This document shows, piece after piece, positions 19,202-29,210 of a DNA stretch of 64,000 bases. Made by a program: the position numbers and the translations under genes. This DNA is from an uncultured Pirellulaceae bacterium. GTDB lineage: Bacteria; Planctomycetota; Planctomycetia; Pirellulales; Pirellulaceae. The stretch covers positions 310,001-374,000 of the forward strand of contig CALKGE010000001.1 of assembly GCA_938084685.1 (NCBI GenBank), read 5' to 3'. How positions within the stretch are numbered: the stretch's first letter is position 1; every line of letters starts with the position of its first letter. The notes beneath the pieces were generated by a model. The model ran no database searches. It saw only the letters and a list, made by a program, of their open reading frames with translations, and was not told the DNA's origin.

Positions 19202-20356
19202 CTACAGGACCGAAACGACAGCACAAATGCGAGCGATCGCCTCTTCTACTTCTTCTTCGGAATTGAAGATTCCCAGGCTAAACCGAAGAGCCCCTTCGAT
19301 GACATCCTCAGCCAGCCCCATGGCGACCAGAGTGGGCGAAGGCTCGCTGGAACCAGAAGCACAGGCAGATCCGGTGCTGCAGCAAACACCAGCAACATCC
19401 AACGCCATTAAAATAGCCTGCCGGTCCAGTCCGCGGAAGGCAATGTTTGAAGTGTGAGGGAGCCGGGGGGCTGAGCGGGCAAGGACTGTTGCGCAGTCGA
19501 GCTGTGCGACCACAGCCGATTCAAGCTTATCACGCAGTCGGATCAAATGCTCACGATGCTCAACCTGCTGCGCCAGATAAAGCTCTGCTGCTTTGGTGAA
19601 CCCAGCTGCGAGCGTAACCGATTCTGTACCTGGGCGGATGGCGGACTGTTGGAAACCACCATGCAAAATGGGGCGAGGTGCGGACCCATGCCTGGCAATC
19701 AACGCTCCTGCACCACGGGGGCCGTGTATTTTATGGGCCGAGACGGTCATCGAAGTGATCCCCAGCTGCCGAAAATCTACCTCCGTCTTGCCAACAGCCT
19801 GAACAGCATCTGCGTGGACGGGAACTTGATATCGGTCGCAAATGGAAACGATTTGTTCGATGGGTTGAATCACCCCAGTTTCATTGTTGGCCAGCATTGT
19901 GGCGACGAGGAAGGTGTCCTGGTTGATGAGAGACTCCAGGTGCTCACAGTCAATTTGGCCGTTGGCCAGTGTCCTGATGACCTGCACATCAACACCCTGC
20001 GAAGCAAGCCATTGGGCTGAGGCAGTAACGCTTGGGTGTTCAATACCGGAAATAATCAGCCGATTCTTGTTTTCATTAGCAAGGTGATATCCCTGAATGG
20101 CCAAATTGTTTGCTTCGGTCCCACCACTGGTAAAGAAGAGGTGGTCAGCGTGGATGTCTTCTAAATGTAATCCGAGCAGAGCTCCGAGCTTCTCGCGAGC
20201 AGACTCCAGTTCGTGACGAGCCTCCCTGCCAAGCTGGTGTTGGCTTGCAGGGTTTACAAGACCGCGCTGATTGTACTCTGCCATCGTCTGAGCGACGTCA
20301 GGGTGCAACGTTGTTGTGGCGTTGTTGTCGAGATAAATGGGGGCCATGGTACTCAT
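19202..20356 (-). CDS. cysteine desulfurase (NifS/IscS family)
   Basis: 384 residues from the ATG at 20356, preceded by AGGGGG at good spacing; ATG 20347 is a second option. The N-terminal motif YLDNNATT, PLP lysine K209 in SAHKIHGPRGAG and active-site C332 in STGSACASGSSEPS place it with the class I (IscS/NifS-like) desulfurases that supply sulfane sulfur for Fe-S clusters, tRNA thiolation and cofactors. Two extra cysteines (C325, C326) just before the loop are notable. No iscU or scaffold gene is adjacent. It is divergent from scpB. Confidence 0.93.
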   Translation of the reverse strand: MSTMAPIYLDNNATTTLHPDVAQTMAEYNQRGLVNPASQHQLGREARHELESAREKLGALLGLHLEDIHADHLFFTSGGTEANNLAIQGYHLANENKNRLIISGIEHPSVTASAQWLASQGVDVQVIRTLANGQIDCEHLESLINQDTFLVATMLANNETGVIQPIEQIVSICDRYQVPVHADAVQAVGKTEVDFRQLGITSMTVSAHKIHGPRGAGALIARHGSAPRPILHGGFQQSAIRPGTESVTLAAGFTKAAELYLAQQVEHREHLIRLRDKLESAVVAQLDCATVLARSAPRLPHTSNIAFRGLDRQAILMALDVAGVCCSTGSACASGSSEPSPTLVAMGLAEDVIEGALRFSLGIFNSEEEVEEAIARICAVVSVL

Positions 20357-20482
20357 TTTAGCCCCCTGCAAGAGCAATGCCTAAGGGGGCAAAAGAGGTT
20401 ATTTGCAAGATCGCGAATGGGGAAATCTACCTATCATTTGTTAGGCGGATAGCGGTATTATTATCAATCAGGAAGCATCTTT

Positions 20483-21196
20483 ATGTCAGGAAAACGTCCA
20501 GCCAGAAACTGCCAGAAAACCCTTCTGCTAAGAAGGAGGAATATCTGGCTGCGCCGAGGGGCTGTTTTGCCGCCTGTGGTACAGCCTTCCGAGGATGAAG
20601 CGACTCGCATGACCCGGGTCGAAGGAATTCTGTTTTTGGCCCGAGAGCCACTTGCGAGCGGGAAAATAGCTCAGCTGGCAGGTATCAGTGACGGCCGGGA
20701 AGTTCGTTCACTGATCGCCTGGCTTAACGAGCAGTATGATGCTCGCGCTCAATCGTTTCGGATAGAGCAAATAGCCGGAGGCTTTCGCTTTTTGACCAAA
20801 CAGGCGTATTCATCATGGGTACGCAGGCTTCAGTCGCCCCCTTCCCCGGTTCGGTTCAGCAGGCCGATGATGGAAACACTTTCAGTGATCGCCTACCGTC
20901 AACCTGTCATGCGATCCGAAGTAGAGGCGGTCCGAGGCGTTGGATGTGGCGAAGTAATTCGTCAGTTGATGGACAGCGGCTACGTTCGTATCAGCGGCCG
21001 AAGTGAAGACCTGGGAAGACCTTTTCTCTACTCCACCTCCAAAGCGTTTTTGGAAGCCTTTGGTCTGAACAGTCTGGATGAATTGCCAGCGATTCATCTG
21101 CCTGAAACCGAGGCGGATGATGAACTGGAGACGCAGCAGGCTGAACCGGAAATCGAAGACAACGAGGAATATGAAGAAGAGGATCAGGCGGCGTAA
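20483..21196 (+). CDS. scpB: segregation and condensation protein B
   Basis: 237 residues. The ScpB core runs from MTRVEGILFLAREPLASGKIAQL (43 onward) through two winged-helix domains to GRPFLYSTSKAFLEAFGL. With ScpA and SMC it forms the condensin that organises the nucleoid. AGGAAG stands 9 bases before the ATG at 20483, supporting this start, which adds a 42-residue Arg-rich leader unusual for the family; ATG 20609 would give a standard length. The last 40 residues are very acidic. scpA is not in the window. Confidence 0.9.
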   Translation: MSGKRPARNCQKTLLLRRRNIWLRRGAVLPPVVQPSEDEATRMTRVEGILFLAREPLASGKIAQLAGISDGREVRSLIAWLNEQYDARAQSFRIEQIAGGFRFLTKQAYSSWVRRLQSPPSPVRFSRPMMETLSVIAYRQPVMRSEVEAVRGVGCGEVIRQLMDSGYVRISGRSEDLGRPFLYSTSKAFLEAFGLNSLDELPAIHLPETEADDELETQQAEPEIEDNEEYEEEDQAA

Positions 21197-21209
21197 GGCC
21201 GTAGGGAGC

Positions 21210-22490
21210 CTAGTCTTTTAGCTGAAATAGCTTCTTCAGAGCGTCCAGTAATCCCGATCCTTCCTCTGGGTGGATTTCCTCTCGCAGCGATTCAAGTGGT
21301 GGATGAAGCAACTTATTCACCACTCGGCCTAACGCCACATCGATTTCCTTACGAACTTTTGGGTCATTAGCAGCATCGCCAAGTTTGTTGAGCAGGCGCT
21401 CAAGTTCTGCTGCTTTGATTTCGTTTGCCTGTTGCTTTAGTCGGCCAATCCACGGACCGGTGACACGCCGGTAGAGGTCGGTCATAAAACGACTAGTTTC
21501 GCTATCGATGATTTGTTCAGCTTTAGGCCATTCCCGTTCCCGGGCCTTACGATTACGGTCACAGACAGCTTGCAGGTCATCGATCGAATAGAGATACACA
21601 CCTAAAAAGTCCGCTAGTGCCGGGTCAATGTCTCGAGGGACCGCCAGATCCAGGATGAATAAAGGCTTCTGATATCTTCGTTCCGAAATGCTCTGAAACG
21701 TCTCGGCAGTAATAATAGGCTCGGTAGCTCCGGTAGCGCTAACAATGAGGTCTGCCTCGACCAGTAAGTCGTCCAATTGCTCCCAGGCAACCGCTGTGCC
21801 AGTTGTTCGGGCTGCCAGATCAATCGCTCGCTGGTGGTTGCGATTAACAATGCGAACGTCCTGAGCATTTCTATCGATGAGATACTGCAGTGTTTCTTCG
21901 CCCATCTCTCCAGCGCCGATGACCAGGATCACCTTATCATCAAACCGCTCAAAGAATTGGCTGGCATAATCAGCTACCGCGACCGACGGAATGCTGACTC
22001 GTTTGCGATGGATCTCTGTTTCTGTTTGCACTCGCTTGGCTACTCGCATCGCTGCCTGGAAGGATGAATGCGTCAGAGGGCCAGTATTCTCTCCTTCATT
22101 GGCCATGTCATAGGCCTGTTTTACCTGAGAAAGAATCTGTGCTTCACCAATGACCATACTGTCGAGGCTGGCGGCTGTGGTGAATAAATGCCGAATGGCG
22201 TCCTCACCATCAAGGGACCGAAGCTCCGTGGCAATTTCCTCGGCAGCAAGTCCATGGTAGTTGGCCACAAAGTTGATCAACTGCTGAGCACTGGGGCAGT
22301 TCTCCTCGTCTTCGGCTGCCGTGTAGATTTCGACCCGGTTGCAGGTGGAAAGCAGCACGGCTTCCGAGTGGGGGAATGTGGTTCTCATTTTTGCTAACGC
22401 TTCCACCACTTGATTAGGCTGAAAAGCAAGCTTTTCCCGGAAGGCAACATCTGTGTGATGATGACTGCAGCCGATCATCTGTAATTTCAT
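21210..22490 (-). CDS. hemA: glutamyl-tRNA reductase
   Basis: 426 residues. Catalytic C50 lies in LLSTCNRVEIY, and the NADPH-binding VIGAGEMGEETL is near 190-200. MVIGEAQILSQVKQAY is a family signature. A C-terminal dimerisation helix region completes the usual length. The enzyme reduces Glu-tRNA to glutamate-1-semialdehyde, the first step of C5-pathway haem synthesis. Its ATG overlaps the stop of the upstream ccsA-like gene by 4 bases, so the two are coupled. It converges with scpB 13 bases away. Confidence 0.97.
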   Translation of the reverse strand: MKLQMIGCSHHHTDVAFREKLAFQPNQVVEALAKMRTTFPHSEAVLLSTCNRVEIYTAAEDEENCPSAQQLINFVANYHGLAAEEIATELRSLDGEDAIRHLFTTAASLDSMVIGEAQILSQVKQAYDMANEGENTGPLTHSSFQAAMRVAKRVQTETEIHRKRVSIPSVAVADYASQFFERFDDKVILVIGAGEMGEETLQYLIDRNAQDVRIVNRNHQRAIDLAARTTGTAVAWEQLDDLLVEADLIVSATGATEPIITAETFQSISERRYQKPLFILDLAVPRDIDPALADFLGVYLYSIDDLQAVCDRNRKAREREWPKAEQIIDSETSRFMTDLYRRVTGPWIGRLKQQANEIKAAELERLLNKLGDAANDPKVRKEIDVALGRVVNKLLHPPLESLREEIHPEEGSGLLDALKKLFQLKD

Positions 22491-23386
22491 GACAGCAGCC
22501 CTCCAACAGAAAAAGTGCAGGAGAGAGGGTCAGGCTGAGCCGCATGTTCAGCCATGAATGCAAAACCCAGTACCATTACCAGAAAGACAAAGCTGGCGAG
22601 CGTTAGATAAGCGATTTTGCGTCCCTGTCGTGCCGGTTTATACAGCGCTTCGAAGATGCTGACGGTAATCAACCATAAAAGTAGAGCGCCAGATGAAAGA
22701 ACAACCGAATCTGTCCAGGGAATCCCATTCTGGTTTTCAGCATTTTTCAGAATGTTCATGATGACCCCGGATACCAATCCAGCAGCAATCAGTCCAGTCG
22801 CATAAAACAGTGATTGTCGGTTGCATTGCTCCAGCCACTCGAGGCTGGGTAAACGAAATCCGAGTCGTGGCGGCAGTTTCTTTTTCAGCCGGAAAGCATG
22901 AATCAGGTACATTGTGCCAGCTACGAAAGCCACGATCATCGCTGAAGTACCTAACAGCAGCGAGGTGCCGTGTGTGATGGCCCAAACATTGGCAGCTTCT
23001 GTCTGAGTAAATGCATCCCGATCTTTAACAAACAGGGCTACAACGATAAATGCGAGTATCAATGGCAAAAAGAAAATACCGATGGAGTTCTCTTTTTTCT
23101 TGATGGCGATAATCGCATAAGTGATAGCGACTGCAAGGGAGACCATCAGGCACCAGTCATACCAGCTGGACATGGGAGTTCCACCGCTAAAATCTTTTTG
23201 GAATTTCAGCCAGAGGTAAATGGTGTGAGCAAAGATTCCAGCGATGGTCAGTCCGACGATAACCAGAAATCGAATCGGCGCACGAAAGAACAGGCGCGAG
23301 ATTTCAAGAATCATCGCGATCGCATAGCTAAAGGCAAAGCAGGACAACGAAATCTTCGTCATCCAACTACCGTCCGGGTTGTCCAT
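22487..23386 (-). CDS. CcsA/HemX-like cytochrome c assembly membrane protein
   Basis: 299 residues with about eight TM segments. ITHGTSLLLGTSAMIVAFVAGTMYLI and the PSLEWLEQCNRQSLFYATGLI region match the CcsA/HemX family (cytochrome c biogenesis membrane proteins handling haem). The tryptophan-rich WWD haem motif is reduced here to PWTDSV, as in HemX-type members that lie beside hemA in other bacteria. Translational coupling to hemA supports a role in haem supply or regulation. The exact function within the family is uncertain. Confidence 0.78.
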   Translation of the reverse strand: MDNPDGSWMTKISLSCFAFSYAIAMILEISRLFFRAPIRFLVIVGLTIAGIFAHTIYLWLKFQKDFSGGTPMSSWYDWCLMVSLAVAITYAIIAIKKKENSIGIFFLPLILAFIVVALFVKDRDAFTQTEAANVWAITHGTSLLLGTSAMIVAFVAGTMYLIHAFRLKKKLPPRLGFRLPSLEWLEQCNRQSLFYATGLIAAGLVSGVIMNILKNAENQNGIPWTDSVVLSSGALLLWLITVSIFEALYKPARQGRKIAYLTLASFVFLVMVLGFAFMAEHAAQPDPLSCTFSVGGLLS

Positions 23387-23662
23387 AACGAAACCGTCCC
23401 AACAGCATAAAAGGGGTTATTTTCAGCAAGCCATCGCCAAAAATCGTAAAAGAGAGTCCATCCTGCTACAGGTAATTTTATCCAGCAAGGGGCAGGCAAG
23501 TGAAGTGGGCAATCAGTCAGCCCCGCGTAAACATCGTGATCGTAGCGATTGGCTCGACACAGTCGTTACAACTGGAATCATTGTAAGGTCCCGTAGTGCA
23601 AGAAAGAGGACACTACAGCAACGGCGGTGGCGGACAATCTTTTCAGGATGATGAGCCAGATT

Positions 23663-24781
23663 TTAGTTGGACTCGTTCTGGTCCAGACCCAACTCTTTTA
23701 TTTTTTTATGGAGCGTATTACGGTTGATACCCAGCATGGCGGCGGCCTTTGTTTGTGTCCCCCCGCAGGCAAGAAGCACCTGATGAATCAGTTCGCGCTC
23801 CAGATTTTCAACCAGCTTTGCATGCAGGTTCCCGTCGGCCGGGTTGAGGTCCTGCAAGCCCTGCTTAACCAGCATCGTGTTGAGATCCTTCAACTCAATC
23901 GGTTTGCCGCCGCGGGGCCGAATTGGCTTAGGGTCGCTTCCCAGCACGGAAGGTGGTAGAAGTTCAATGGTGAATTCATCTCCTGAAGCCATGACGACTG
24001 CACGCTCAACATAGTTCTGAAGTTCACGGACATTTCCGGGCCAGTGGTACTGCTGCAGCGCGGCAAGCACTTCCCGGGAAAGATGAACTACATAGCGATC
24101 ATAGGCTTCGTTGTAGTGATTAAGAAAAAATGTAACCAGCTCGGGAATGTCTTCCCGGCGGTTTCTTAGTGGCGGAATTTCAATCGGCACGACGTTAAGC
24201 CGCCAGTAAACATCTTCCCGGAAGCGACCTTCGTGAACTTCATCCATCAGGTCCCGGTTACTGGCAGCGATGACTCGCGTATCAATACTGATTGTTTGCG
24301 TATCACCAACACGTTCAAATTCACGCTCCTGAAGAACGCGCAGTAGCTTTACCTGAAGCTGTAGCGTGGTCGAGTTGATCTCGTCAAGAAAGATGGTGCC
24401 GGAATGAGCGGCTTCAAATCTTCCGGTACGATTGCTGACCGCGCCGGTGAACGAACCCTTCACGTGACCAAACAATTCACTTTCCAGCAGGCTTTCACTC
24501 AGAGCACCGCAGTTCACTTTCACGAACGGTCCGTTGTAGCGGTTGCTAAGCATGTGAATCGCATTGGCGATAAGTTCTTTTCCAGTCCCGGTTTCACCCA
24601 GCAGCAGCACGGACGCATTGCTTTTGGCGACCTGCTGCGTCAGCTGATAAACCTGCTGCATCGCCTGACTGGTGCCAATGATACCTTCGATCGAGAAGGA
24701 TTCCGGGGAGTTTCCCCCAGACGTCCGGTTACTAAAACCGGAAGACTCACCGGATGATCCAAATGGCTCAGATGTAGCCAT
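23663..24781 (-). CDS. sigma-54-dependent transcriptional activator (Fis-type, no receiver domain)
   Basis: 372 residues from the ATG at 24781; four in-frame codons upstream begin with TTG. The AAA+ domain has Walker A GETGTGKE (about 62-69), the sigma-54 contact loop GSFTGA (109-114, Ser replacing the usual Ala) and Walker B TIFLDE. An ENVERAVVM-type helix precedes a C-terminal Fis helix-turn-helix (TKAAAMLGINRNTLHKKIKEL). Only about 30 Ser/Gly-rich residues precede the AAA+ domain, so there is no receiver or sensor domain. Activity may be set by expression or by a partner. Its targets are unknown. Confidence 0.93.
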   Translation of the reverse strand: MATSEPFGSSGESSGFSNRTSGGNSPESFSIEGIIGTSQAMQQVYQLTQQVAKSNASVLLLGETGTGKELIANAIHMLSNRYNGPFVKVNCGALSESLLESELFGHVKGSFTGAVSNRTGRFEAAHSGTIFLDEINSTTLQLQVKLLRVLQEREFERVGDTQTISIDTRVIAASNRDLMDEVHEGRFREDVYWRLNVVPIEIPPLRNRREDIPELVTFFLNHYNEAYDRYVVHLSREVLAALQQYHWPGNVRELQNYVERAVVMASGDEFTIELLPPSVLGSDPKPIRPRGGKPIELKDLNTMLVKQGLQDLNPADGNLHAKLVENLERELIHQVLLACGGTQTKAAAMLGINRNTLHKKIKELGLDQNESN

Positions 24782-24803
24782 GACTTTCAACAATGCTTCC
24801 AGG

Positions 24804-24840
24804 ACAAAACAAAAAATGGCCAGTTCCTGCAGACTTGGCC
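24804..24840 (-). terminator. intrinsic terminator after the HEAT-repeat gene
   Basis: Read on the minus strand, GGCCAAGT (24840-24833) pairs with ACTGGCC/A (24823-24816 side) with one bulged base, followed by a run of six T and then GTTTTG. It lies between the end of the HEAT-repeat gene (24899) and the activator start (24781) and should separate their transcripts. Confidence 0.55.
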
Positions 24841-24898
24841 CCGCCTGTTAAAACTGATTGTAACAACATCTAAAAAGATGGGTGGGGTGTACAAGTTG

Positions 24899-27412
24899 TT
24901 ATTCAGTTGAAGACTGCGTTGGTTTCGTCGGCGCTTCGATCGAGTCCAGCAGTCCACCAAGAATGTCGAGCTCTTCCTGAAGACCATCGACGCTCTTATT
25001 GTAAAGATCATACTGCTGAAGGATTTCGTTGCGGGTAAGCAGGATGCGATAACTCGATACATGGCGACGAAAAGCATCAGCAGCGAGTTTTCGATTTTCG
25101 AGGATTTCTGTGTTCTGGCTGGCCAGTGTTAGCAGCGCCCGTTGAGATTCCGGCGTAGGGATTTGGGCCAGCGCGTTGGTAGCAGGGCCGCATAAGCGTG
25201 GGAAGAACAAGGCATTGATGATGGGCTGCTGATGTTGGACTGGGTTGAAGAATTCGTAGGTGTCCGGTTCAGCCAATATGCGATCAAACCACTCCAGACA
25301 GGTTTTGGCCTGGCCAAAACGTTCTTCGACAGTAATTGCCTGATACATTGCCGCCTGTCGCAACGCGCGCGTCTGGAAAAGAGCTTGATCCGGTGTTGTC
25401 GGTTCGAACAGAGCAAAAGTAAGAGGGTCGACGTCCGCTAGCCGCTGGGCGCGGGAACGGTCCCGATTTCCCTCAACGGACGGTAACGGCTTGGTGTCAC
25501 CGTCGTCTGCTTCCGCTTCGAGTGTGCCAAGGCGGTATTTGAGGCTCCGCAGTTTGTACTCTGGGTTGGTGGCCACTTCTGCCTGGTGCAGAATCGGATT
25601 CCTGAAAAAGCCGTTCTCGTCTTTGCCTCTGATGCTGCTTTGGACAACACGAGCAAATTCGATTTCCAGATTAGGGAGATCGTCAATCACTATTCCGATG
25701 GGGATGTCAGCAGTCCGCGGGTCGTTTCGCAATGCAAAGACAGTGTCGCTGAGCCCAGGATTCTGTATGGCCTCGCCCAGAACAATAATTTCATAGTCTG
25801 GATTTTGCTGGGCCCGTTTGATGAGCTCACGGCCAGTCAGTACACGATCGCAGACAACACCGGTTTGAGATAAAAGCGCTGCCCACTTGAGACCTCGGTC
25901 TGGTTTGACATCAGCTACGATCGCCTTGCGTTCACCAGCTGTTTGTACGAAATAAGCCGCCGTACTGGCAACGTAGCTGCTGCCAGGGAATGGCCGTGTT
26001 GGATCGAGTTTGAAGATGGCATTGGCGACGGCAAATCGAACTCGTCGACTGGGGTTATTAAGAGCCTGAATGACGCGCGTTGATGTCCCACTGGTAGAGT
26101 ACAACAGTGACTCCTCGCCGATCTCTCCCAGTACTTCTGCTGCGCCTACAGCAGCGGGATAACGCCTGGTTTCCAGACAATATTCGAGGAGGGACAGAAC
26201 GTATTGGGGAGATTCCTGACTGAGCAGCGCTTTTGTGCCCTCTTCCAGCGGTTGATTGACACCATTGAGTACCTTGCTGGATTCCAGCACGCTCCGCAAA
26301 AAGAGCTGTTTATACTTGGGATTTTGCCGGTCGAGATTGTACAGGTCTCGGGAAGCCTTTGTGGCGTAGACCAGGCTGATGATCCGAGCATCGCGTAGCT
26401 CGGGTACCACGGTTTTCTGACTCGTATCATACGTCCACAACACCAGCCGCCCCTGGCTGTCCTGAGGTAGCATCAGATCACCTTCAAGATAGCGGTTGAA
26501 CTGTTGTAGCAGGTACTGAGCAGCTTCTGCGCGAGTTGGAACAACACCAACAATTTCCGTGATGGCCTGCCTGGCTGCTTTACCGAGAACCGAATCTGCT
26601 GGTTCATTGACGGTGAACACAACAATCCTGTCCGCAATACGTATCGCTCCTAATTTACCCAAGGCAGAGATGATTCGAGCTTTGTGTTGCTCGTCATCTA
26701 CCTCCAAAAACCCAATTGTCGGCTCTACAGCGACATTGCCCATGCCCACCAGGGCCGCTTCGATGTGGTTGTAGTAAGCTTCCCGCGCCGGGTTCCCCAG
26801 AGCATTTCCGAGGGCAACGGCAGCATTAATATCAGAGGCACGTAACTCACTGGCAGCTCGCCGACGCGTAAACCCATCCTCGCTTCCGAGATCATCGATA
26901 AGCTGCGAAACTCGGGCGTCATCTTTCAAATAAACAATTGCGCCTTGACGAATAGTCGCCACAAACTGATCTCCTTCAGGCTGAAGCCGCTTGTGCGTCG
27001 CGATTTCATACAGGAATGCCGAGTTCAGTGATCGTTGAATTTCGGAACATTCGCGTGGGGTTGGCATCAGCGTTTGAAACGTCTTAATAAATCGACGAGC
27101 AACATCGGTACGACCTAACTGGACACAAAGACGAATCGCTTCAGCTAACTCAAGTGGTGTTTTCGGATCTTCGATCAGCAATTGACGGATGATCAGATTG
27201 TTTTCTCCAGCTAGCGGATTGGCAGGGAGATTGGCATTCGGCTGGCCAGCGGGTCCACCTGCCGGCTGAGCTGCTGACGCAGCTCCAAATGGATTATTTT
27301 GAGCAAAAATATTTGCAGAAAAAATCGGAGAAATAACTGCCAGAATGAGCAAACTTGCTCCAACTCGGAAGAGAGGACAACGACGTTGGCATTTTTTCAA
27401 ACTGTTAAACAT
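24899..27412 (-). CDS. exported HEAT-repeat-like protein with degenerate receiver-like domain
   Basis: 837 residues. An N-terminal signal sequence (hydrophobic at about 17-37, then Ala/Pro/Gly-rich) is followed by helical repeats of HEAT type, for example TRRRAASELRASDINAAVALGNAL and KARIISALGKLGAI. Near residues 515-610 there is a beta-alpha segment KAIVADVKPDRG...EIIVLGEAI...RNDPRTADIPIGIVI whose spacing resembles a response-regulator receiver, but the phospho-acceptor Asp position reads Gly. A helical C-terminus ends the protein. It has its own terminator. I do not recognise a named family. Confidence 0.8.
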   Translation of the reverse strand: MFNSLKKCQRRCPLFRVGASLLILAVISPIFSANIFAQNNPFGAASAAQPAGGPAGQPNANLPANPLAGENNLIIRQLLIEDPKTPLELAEAIRLCVQLGRTDVARRFIKTFQTLMPTPRECSEIQRSLNSAFLYEIATHKRLQPEGDQFVATIRQGAIVYLKDDARVSQLIDDLGSEDGFTRRRAASELRASDINAAVALGNALGNPAREAYYNHIEAALVGMGNVAVEPTIGFLEVDDEQHKARIISALGKLGAIRIADRIVVFTVNEPADSVLGKAARQAITEIVGVVPTRAEAAQYLLQQFNRYLEGDLMLPQDSQGRLVLWTYDTSQKTVVPELRDARIISLVYATKASRDLYNLDRQNPKYKQLFLRSVLESSKVLNGVNQPLEEGTKALLSQESPQYVLSLLEYCLETRRYPAAVGAAEVLGEIGEESLLYSTSGTSTRVIQALNNPSRRVRFAVANAIFKLDPTRPFPGSSYVASTAAYFVQTAGERKAIVADVKPDRGLKWAALLSQTGVVCDRVLTGRELIKRAQQNPDYEIIVLGEAIQNPGLSDTVFALRNDPRTADIPIGIVIDDLPNLEIEFARVVQSSIRGKDENGFFRNPILHQAEVATNPEYKLRSLKYRLGTLEAEADDGDTKPLPSVEGNRDRSRAQRLADVDPLTFALFEPTTPDQALFQTRALRQAAMYQAITVEERFGQAKTCLEWFDRILAEPDTYEFFNPVQHQQPIINALFFPRLCGPATNALAQIPTPESQRALLTLASQNTEILENRKLAADAFRRHVSSYRILLTRNEILQQYDLYNKSVDGLQEELDILGGLLDSIEAPTKPTQSSTE

Positions 27413-27515
27413 GACCTAAACCACCCAAAAACCGCAGTTTTACACCACCAGGCGCGCAACACCCCATAGTTGACGTAAACTATTAAAAATAAAGGAGTTA
27501 CATGAGGGGAGGCTA

Positions 27516-28892
27516 TTACTCCAAGCGTGTTTTCCACGCTGTAATTTGGGCTTTAACCTGGTCAGGAGCGGTAGAGCCATAGCTTTTAAAGGCAGCAATG
27601 GCATTTTTCACACCTAGTACTCCATATATCTTTTCGTCCAAATCGGGTGAAAGCTTTTGGAACTCCTCCAAAGGAAGTTCTGCGAGCGTCGTATTGTTTT
27701 CCGTGGCCAGGCTGACCAGCGAGCCAACCATGTGGTGAGCTGTACGCTGCGGGATTCCTTGCAGGATCAGATATTCCATCATGGTAGTGGCGTCGAGGAA
27801 GCCTTTTTCGAGGCGGCTGTTGATGCTTTCCTTTTTGAGTGTGGCTCCCTGAACAAGCGGGACAGCAATATCAAGACATGCCTCGACCGTATCAAATGCA
27901 TCAAACAGTGCTGGCTTGTCTTCCTGTAAATCCCGGTTGTATGCCAGCGGCAGTCCCTTCACGAGGACCAGCAGCGTTTGCAGGTTTCCAATAACTCGCC
28001 CGGTTTTACCCCGCACCAATTCCAGAATATCAGGATTGATTTTTTGGGGCATGATTGACGAGCCAGTACAGAATTCATGGGGAAGATCAATAAAATCGAA
28101 TTCCACAGTTTTCCACAGAATCCATTCTTCGGCCCAACTGCTCAAGTGAACGGCAATCACCGAAAGTGCAAAGGCGGATTCAAGTACGAAGTCGCGATCA
28201 CTGGAAACATCCAGACTGTTGGCGGCAACGCTATCAAATCCGAGTCGTTCGGCAGTATCCTGCCGGTCAATAGGAATCGAGGTACCAGCCACCGCCGCCA
28301 CACCGAGACTGGAAACATTGAGTCGTTTTCGGCAGTCGGCGATTCGTTCCCGGTCACGTTGAAATTTTTCGCAATAGGCTATCCAATAATGTGGTGCCAG
28401 CACAGGTTGTGCTCGTTGCAAATGTGTGTAGGCAGGGACTACCGTATCGAGATCCTGTTCGCATCGTTCCAGGAAGGACCGTTGCAATTGCAGCAGCAAT
28501 TGATCAACCCGGTCGAGTGCGTCGCGGATCCACAATCGAAAGTCGGTGCTTACCTGGTCATTTCGGCTACGACCGGTATGTAGTTTTCTACCGGTATCAC
28601 CAAGTTTGTCGATAAGCAGTTTTTCGATATGCATATGGATATCTTCCAGCGAGACCGAAGTGGTGAAATCACCTGCTTCGATATCTGCTTTGATTTCCAG
28701 CAGCGTTTTTTCGATGGCATCCCGTTCCTCGGTAGTCAGGATACCGACTTTTTCCAGCATTTGTGCATGAGCGATTGACCCCTGAATGTCGTGCGCATAG
28801 AGACGAGCATCGAAGCTGATGCTTTCTGTGAAAAGCTCAACTCGACTATCTGTATCTTTGGCGAAGACGCCGGATCGTGAAGGACTGGCCAC
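27516..28892 (-). CDS. argH: argininosuccinate lyase
   Basis: 458 residues, the usual length. The fumarase/aspartase superfamily signature [12 protein letters not shown] is at 277-288, TGRSRNDQV at 106-114, and the catalytic-helix motif YTHLQRAQP at 155-163. It splits argininosuccinate into arginine and fumarate in the last step of arginine synthesis. It is divergent from carB across a 318-base gap. No other arg gene is near. Confidence 0.97.
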   Translation of the reverse strand: MASPSRSGVFAKDTDSRVELFTESISFDARLYAHDIQGSIAHAQMLEKVGILTTEERDAIEKTLLEIKADIEAGDFTTSVSLEDIHMHIEKLLIDKLGDTGRKLHTGRSRNDQVSTDFRLWIRDALDRVDQLLLQLQRSFLERCEQDLDTVVPAYTHLQRAQPVLAPHYWIAYCEKFQRDRERIADCRKRLNVSSLGVAAVAGTSIPIDRQDTAERLGFDSVAANSLDVSSDRDFVLESAFALSVIAVHLSSWAEEWILWKTVEFDFIDLPHEFCTGSSIMPQKINPDILELVRGKTGRVIGNLQTLLVLVKGLPLAYNRDLQEDKPALFDAFDTVEACLDIAVPLVQGATLKKESINSRLEKGFLDATTMMEYLILQGIPQRTAHHMVGSLVSLATENNTTLAELPLEEFQKLSPDLDEKIYGVLGVKNAIAAFKSYGSTAPDQVKAQITAWKTRLE

Positions 28893-29210
28893 GGTACTTA
28901 CTGCACTTTGCTAGGAAAAGAACGGCAGGGGTTAGCAAGTGTTCATGCTAGATACGCGGCTCTGGACTGTCAACGAGCGGAGCGATTGTCGACATTGAAG
29001 TGGTGTTCGCGTAATACTGGCAGGGGAAGTCATAAATTTGCTCTTCGGCCGCTTGCGGAAACGGTAGTCGGCGGGATAAAATCAGGAAATTTTATGCGCT
29101 TAGTACACCCCGACGTGTTCAGGGTCACTCTGCGAGGTCTTGCTGAGTGTTGATGAACTACGGCAAAGCAGACGAAGAAGACGACTTTTAGACCCGGAAA
29201 GCAGTAGCTC
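28893..29210. promoter_or_regulatory. argH-carB divergent control region
   Basis: 318 bases with no credible gene. It must hold the promoters of both argH (-) and carB (+). The clearest element is an AT-rich inverted repeat, ATAAAAT-CAGGAA-ATTTTAT at 29076-29095, about 115 bases before the carB start. Only very short frames occur, such as a 12-codon one at 29152-29190. Confidence 0.4.

Noticed and set aside
23387-23662. 276-base gap holding an inverted repeat GTAGTG...CACTAC (23593-23598/23611-23616)
   Set aside because: Six-base stem without a T-run on either strand; too weak to call a terminator for the sigma-54 activator gene, and plus-strand frames here are not protein-like.
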